Origin: CAYFYS01 sp965202905
GTDB taxonomy: Bacteria; Pseudomonadota; Alphaproteobacteria; MPNO01
Direction of reading: 5' to 3'
Assembly: GCA_965202905.1 (NCBI GenBank)
Contig: OZ241868.1
Location: 1,302,001 to 1,366,000, forward strand
Length of the DNA: 64,000 nt
Below, in pieces: positions 60,684 through 64,000 of this stretch. Under the pieces are notes generated by a model, which saw only the letters and a program-made list of their open reading frames with translations, did no database searches and was not told where the DNA came from. The position numbers and the translations under genes are program-made. How positions within the stretch are numbered: the stretch's first letter is position 1; each line of letters opens with the position of its first letter.

Positions 60684-60704
60684 AGTGCCGCGCAAGGCGG
60701 CACT
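60684..60704. promoter_or_regulatory. Hairpin upstream of glutamate dehydrogenase
   Basis: The perfect eight-base stem agtgccgc / gcggcact with a five-base loop lies 68 bp before the ATG. There is no T-run. It could be a leader structure or operator. Confidence 0.4.
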
Positions 60705-60771
60705 GCGGAAATTTCATAACGAAGGGTTGACGACTCCGGGCGTACCCCGGGCCGTGTAAAGGAATCGCAGG

Positions 60772-63700
60772 ATGCGAAACGAATTCCAGGCCAAGGCCGA
60801 ACGCATCGAGTCGCTCGCCGCGAAGGCGCACAGACGCAAAGGCGTAGAGGCCGCCCGGTTCCTCAAGCGTTTCTACGAACAGGTCGCGCCGCAAGACCTG
60901 CTGCCGCACGCCGAGCCGAGCCTGATCGGCGGCGCGTTGTCGGCTTGGCGGCTACTGCGCTCGCGGATGCACGGAACGTCCCGGGTGCGCGTGTTCAACC
61001 CCGACAAGAAGGCCGACGGCTGGACCTCGCCGCACACCGTCGTCGAGATCGTCAATGACGACATGCCGTTCCTGGTCGATTCGGTCGCCGCCGAGATCAA
61101 CCGGCAGAACCTGTCGATTCACCAGGTGATCCATCCCGTCGTCCATGTCCGGCGCGACCGCGCGGGACGGCTCAAGTCGCTGCTGGAGTCCCCGGCCATG
61201 GACGACGGCGCGACGGCCGAATCGGTGATGCATTTCGAGATCACCGAGCTGCGCCGGCCGGAAACGCTGGAGCGGCTCCAGGAAAGCCTGGAAAAGGTCC
61301 TCCAGGATGTGCGTGCCTCGGTCGAGGACTGGCGGGCGATGCGGGTGCGTGTCGCCGAAATCGTCGTGCTCTTCGACGAGACCCCGCCGCCGGCGCCCGA
61401 TGCCGACCTCGACGAGGCCAAGACGTTCCTGCGCTGGCTGGACGAGCGCAATTTTACCTTCATCGGCTATCGCGAATACGATTTCGCCAGCGACCGGGAC
61501 GGCGCCACGCTGTGGCTGCGGCCGGAATCCGGCCTGGGCGTGCTGCGCGATCCGAAGCAGAACGTGCTGACCGGGCTCGCCGACGGCGCGCTCGTGCCGG
61601 CCGACGTCGCCGCCTATATCCTCGAGCCCCGGGTGGTGATGGTCTCAAAGGCCAACGGGCGTTCGCGGGTGCATCGGGCGGTGCATCTGGACACGATCAT
61701 GGTCAAGAAGTTCGACGCCGGGGGTACGGTCACCGGCCTGCAAATCTTCGTCGGGCTGTTCACCTCCTCGGTCTACCACCAGCCGCTGTCCGACATCCCG
61801 GTGCTGTCCCGCAAGGTCGACAGCGTGATCGCGCGCGCCGGCTTCCGGCCAGCCAGCCATGACGGGATGGCGCTGCTCAACATCCTGGAATCGCTGCCGC
61901 GCGACGACTTGTTCCAATACTCCGACGAGGACCTGCTGGCGACGGTTCTCGGCGTGCTGAACCTTCAGGGACGCCAGCGGGTGGCGCTGTTCGTGCGCCG
62001 TGATCCTTTTGGGCGGTTCGTGTCCTGCCTGATCTACATGCCGCGCGAGCGCTACACGACGCAGATACGCGAACGCATGCAGCAGATCGTCGAGGAGGGC
62101 TTCGGCGGCCCGGTGTCGGTGTTTTACGTCCAGGTCTCCGATGCACCCCATGCCCGGCTGCAGTTCATCGTGCGCATCGAACGCGAGCGCGAGCCCGATC
62201 TCGACGAGATCGAGCGTCGGCTGGTCGAGACCGGCCGCGACTGGCGCGACGAGTTCAGCCGGGCGCTGGTCGCCGCCCGTGGCGAGGCGGAGGGTCTGGA
62301 GATCTTCGACCTCTACGCCGACGCCTTCCCCGCGAGCTACCGGGAACGCAACGGCTCCGTTGTGGCGCTGCGTGACCTCGCAAAGATCGAGGCGGTGCTG
62401 GCCAGCGGCGAGATCGCCGCCGACCTGTACCGCCCCGACGAGGGGCCCGACAACCGGATCCGGTTCAAGGTCTATAACCCCGACAATCAGATGGCCCTGT
62501 CCGACGTCCTTCCGCGGCTGGAGAACATGGGGTTGCGGGTGATCGACGAGTTCTCGCACCGGGTCCTCCGCGCCGGCGCCGGGCGCGAAGTCTGGCTCCA
62601 CGATTTCGGCCTGGAGACCAGGCTCGGCCGCGCCGTCGACTTCGATCGGGTCAAGCCGAATTTCGAGGCATTGTTCACCGAAGTCTGCCGCGGCGCGATA
62701 GAGGATGACGGGTTCAACGCGCTGGTTGCGGCAACCGGCCTCGACGCCAGGCAAGTCTCGGTGTTGCGCGCCTATTGCAAGTATCTCCGCCAAGCGGCGA
62801 TCCCGTTCAGCCAAGCCTATATGGAAGCGACGCTCCTGGCCAACCCGCGGATCGCCGGGTCGATCGTCGCCCTGTTCGAGGCGCTCTACGATCCCAATGC
62901 CGAGGACCGGCGCGAGCGCCGGATCAAGACCTTGCTCGGCAAGATCGAGACCGCGCTCGATGCGGTCGAGAGCCTCGATCAGGATCGGATCCTGCGGCGG
63001 TTTCTGAACGTCGTGCTGGCGACGCTCAGGACGAACTACTATCAGAGCGACGCCGACGGCGCGCCGAAGCCCTGCATTTCGTTCAAGATCGACTCGCATG
63101 CGGTCGACGGGCTGCCCGCGCCGGCGCCGCTGGTGGAGATCTTCGTCTATTCGCCGCGGGTCGAGGCGATCCACCTGCGCGGCGGCAAGGTGGCGCGCGG
63201 CGGCATCAGGTGGTCGGACCGGCGCGAGGATTTCCGCACCGAAATCCTCAGCCTGATGAAGGCGCAGATGACCAAGAACGGCGTCATCGTCCCGGTCGGC
63301 GCCAAGGGCGGCTTCGTGGTCAAGCGGCCGCCCGCCGATGGCGCGCGCGAGGCGTTGCAGGCCGAAGGCATCGCCTGCTACCGGACGATGATGTCGGGCA
63401 TGTTGGATCTGACGGACAACCTTATGCCAGGCGGGCTGGTCCATCCCGAGCGCGCGGTCCGCCGCGACGGGGACGATCCCTATCTCGTCGTCGCGGCCGA
63501 CAAGGGAACCACGACCTTCTCGGACATCGCCAACGCCGTCGCGCGCGACTACGACTTTTGGCTCGACGACGCCTTCGCCTCGGGCGGCTCCGCCGGCTAC
63601 GACCATAAGCAAATGGGGATTACCGCGCGCGGGGCCTGGGAGTCCGTCAAGCGGCATTTCCGCGAGATCGGCATCGACACCCAGACCCGGGATTTCACCT

Positions 63701-64000
63701 GTGTCGGGATCGGCGACATGTCGGGCGACGTCTTCGGCAACGCCATGCTGCTGTCGCCCCACATCAGGCTGGTCGGCGCGTTCAATCACCTGCACATCTT
63801 CATCGATCCCGACCCCGACCCGGCCGCAAGCCTGTGCGAGCGCAGGCGGCTGTTCGCGCTGCCGCGCTCGTCCTGGTCGGACTACGAGGCGGCGCTGCTC
63901 TCCAAGGGCGGCGGCGTCTTCGAGCGCGGCGCCAAGTCGATCAGGATCACGTCCGAGATGCGCGCCTGTCTCGGCCTGTCGGCCGGCGGCGCGATGACTC
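60772..64000 (+). CDS. NAD-specific glutamate dehydrogenase, large type, 5' part
   Basis: This is the 5' part of the ~180-kDa NAD-GDH that deaminates glutamate to 2-oxoglutarate. It runs off the right edge after 1076 codons of an expected ~1600. It starts MRNEFQAKAERIESLAAKAH behind AGGAATCGCAGG. The N-terminal regulatory region includes VEIVNDDMPFLVDSVAAEIN and the ACT-like stretches, with FLRWLDERNFTFIGYREYDF. The catalytic domain begins near residue 720, with RGGIRWSDRREDFRTEILSL, MKAQMTKNGVIVPVGAKGGF (active-site Lys) and YRTMMSGMLDLTDN, then CVGIGDMSGDVFGNAMLLSP. The frame is uninterrupted. This GDH class is common in alphaproteobacteria. Confidence 0.95.
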   Translation, partial: MRNEFQAKAERIESLAAKAHRRKGVEAARFLKRFYEQVAPQDLLPHAEPSLIGGALSAWRLLRSRMHGTSRVRVFNPDKKADGWTSPHTVVEIVNDDMPFLVDSVAAEINRQNLSIHQVIHPVVHVRRDRAGRLKSLLESPAMDDGATAESVMHFEITELRRPETLERLQESLEKVLQDVRASVEDWRAMRVRVAEIVVLFDETPPPAPDADLDEAKTFLRWLDERNFTFIGYREYDFASDRDGATLWLRPESGLGVLRDPKQNVLTGLADGALVPADVAAYILEPRVVMVSKANGRSRVHRAVHLDTIMVKKFDAGGTVTGLQIFVGLFTSSVYHQPLSDIPVLSRKVDSVIARAGFRPASHDGMALLNILESLPRDDLFQYSDEDLLATVLGVLNLQGRQRVALFVRRDPFGRFVSCLIYMPRERYTTQIRERMQQIVEEGFGGPVSVFYVQVSDAPHARLQFIVRIEREREPDLDEIERRLVETGRDWRDEFSRALVAARGEAEGLEIFDLYADAFPASYRERNGSVVALRDLAKIEAVLASGEIAADLYRPDEGPDNRIRFKVYNPDNQMALSDVLPRLENMGLRVIDEFSHRVLRAGAGREVWLHDFGLETRLGRAVDFDRVKPNFEALFTEVCRGAIEDDGFNALVAATGLDARQVSVLRAYCKYLRQAAIPFSQAYMEATLLANPRIAGSIVALFEALYDPNAEDRRERRIKTLLGKIETALDAVESLDQDRILRRFLNVVLATLRTNYYQSDADGAPKPCISFKIDSHAVDGLPAPAPLVEIFVYSPRVEAIHLRGGKVARGGIRWSDRREDFRTEILSLMKAQMTKNGVIVPVGAKGGFVVKRPPADGAREALQAEGIACYRTMMSGMLDLTDNLMPGGLVHPERAVRRDGDDPYLVVAADKGTTTFSDIANAVARDYDFWLDDAFASGGSAGYDHKQMGITARGAWESVKRHFREIGIDTQTRDFTCVGIGDMSGDVFGNAMLLSPHIRLVGAFNHLHIFIDPDPDPAASLCERRRLFALPRSSWSDYEAALLSKGGGVFERGAKSIRITSEMRACLGLSAGGAMT

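Noticed and set aside
1..64000. CRISPR arrays and rRNA or tRNA genes
   Set aside because: No regularly spaced repeats and no rRNA or tRNA signature were seen on either strand by eye; a tRNA scan was not possible.

Overview
The window is GC-rich chromosomal DNA from a heterotrophic alphaproteobacterium, most like Rhodospirillales. The signs are the dapF-mtaB-ftsY operon order, the very large NAD-specific glutamate dehydrogenase at the right edge, an MntR/NrdR-type regulatory repertoire and many catabolic oxidoreductases. Two patches depart from the background. An AT-rich island lies at about 18.94-19.69 kb, and decayed mobile, phage or glycan-locus DNA lies at 18.7-25.8 and 46.6-48.5 kb.

Layout. 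1-1572: end of a glycine-betaine type ABC importer (proW, proV). 1691-6658 (minus): acyl-CoA ligase, PsuG and a molybdopterin oxidoreductase large subunit. 6772-9772: dapF-mtaB-ftsY. 9891-13275: ornithine cyclodeaminase-like, Nudix, CMD and FAH enzymes, with the first copy of a ~134-bp palindromic element. 13307-15007: a wrecked second molybdo-enzyme subunit fused to a broken secreted-protein gene. 15191-18440: two surface lipoproteins of TbpB-like barrel type, one internally duplicated. 18742-25797: a restriction-enzyme fragment, an interrupted AT-rich gene, Mu-like prophage remains (tape measure, gpF-like protein with a nuclease tail, gpG) and a dead IS5-family element. 25924-28222: MDR oxidoreductase and GST around a palindromic divergent promoter, then a frameshifted TfoX gene. 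28233-33137: PhnCDE-type ABC transporter plus a frameshifted di-haem cytochrome, divergent from an MntR-type regulator. 33489-37624: paired NrdR boxes, nrdA, nrdB and a VOC protein. 37719-43196: a four-gene oxidoreductase/CobW/CMD/molybdo-enzyme operon and a small CC-tailed protein. 43209-54533: second palindromic element, an alpha/beta hydrolase, then a nonulosonic (sialic-type) acid surface glycan locus: neuC, two related surface-carbohydrate genes (one truncated), a methyltransferase pseudogene, neuA, neuB, an ABC exporter and an ELM1-like protein. 54891-60485: amidase, third palindromic element, a probable selenoprotein, an amidohydrolase, an AA_synth-family protein and a Rieske oxygenase. 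60772-64000: 5' part of NAD-glutamate dehydrogenase.

The most notable observation is at 56400-57182 (minus). This is a deiodinase/thioredoxin-fold gene whose frame is open on both sides of one TGA, and that TGA sits exactly at the redox-active position of a U-P-F-C motif. A strong Shine-Dalgarno precedes the start, and a SECIS-like hairpin can be drawn just downstream of the TGA. Next come the three dispersed 131-134-bp palindromic elements whose CTAG ends supply the stop codons of neighbouring genes, the MntR-linked PhnCDE plus di-haem cytochrome operon, and the tandemly duplicated TbpB-like lipoprotein. Several genes (cytochrome, tfoX, transposase, methyltransferase, molybdo-enzyme) carry frameshifts. 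Some could be assembly errors, but their concentration next to mobile elements favours real decay for most. Coordinates and motifs were read by eye; no database search was run.
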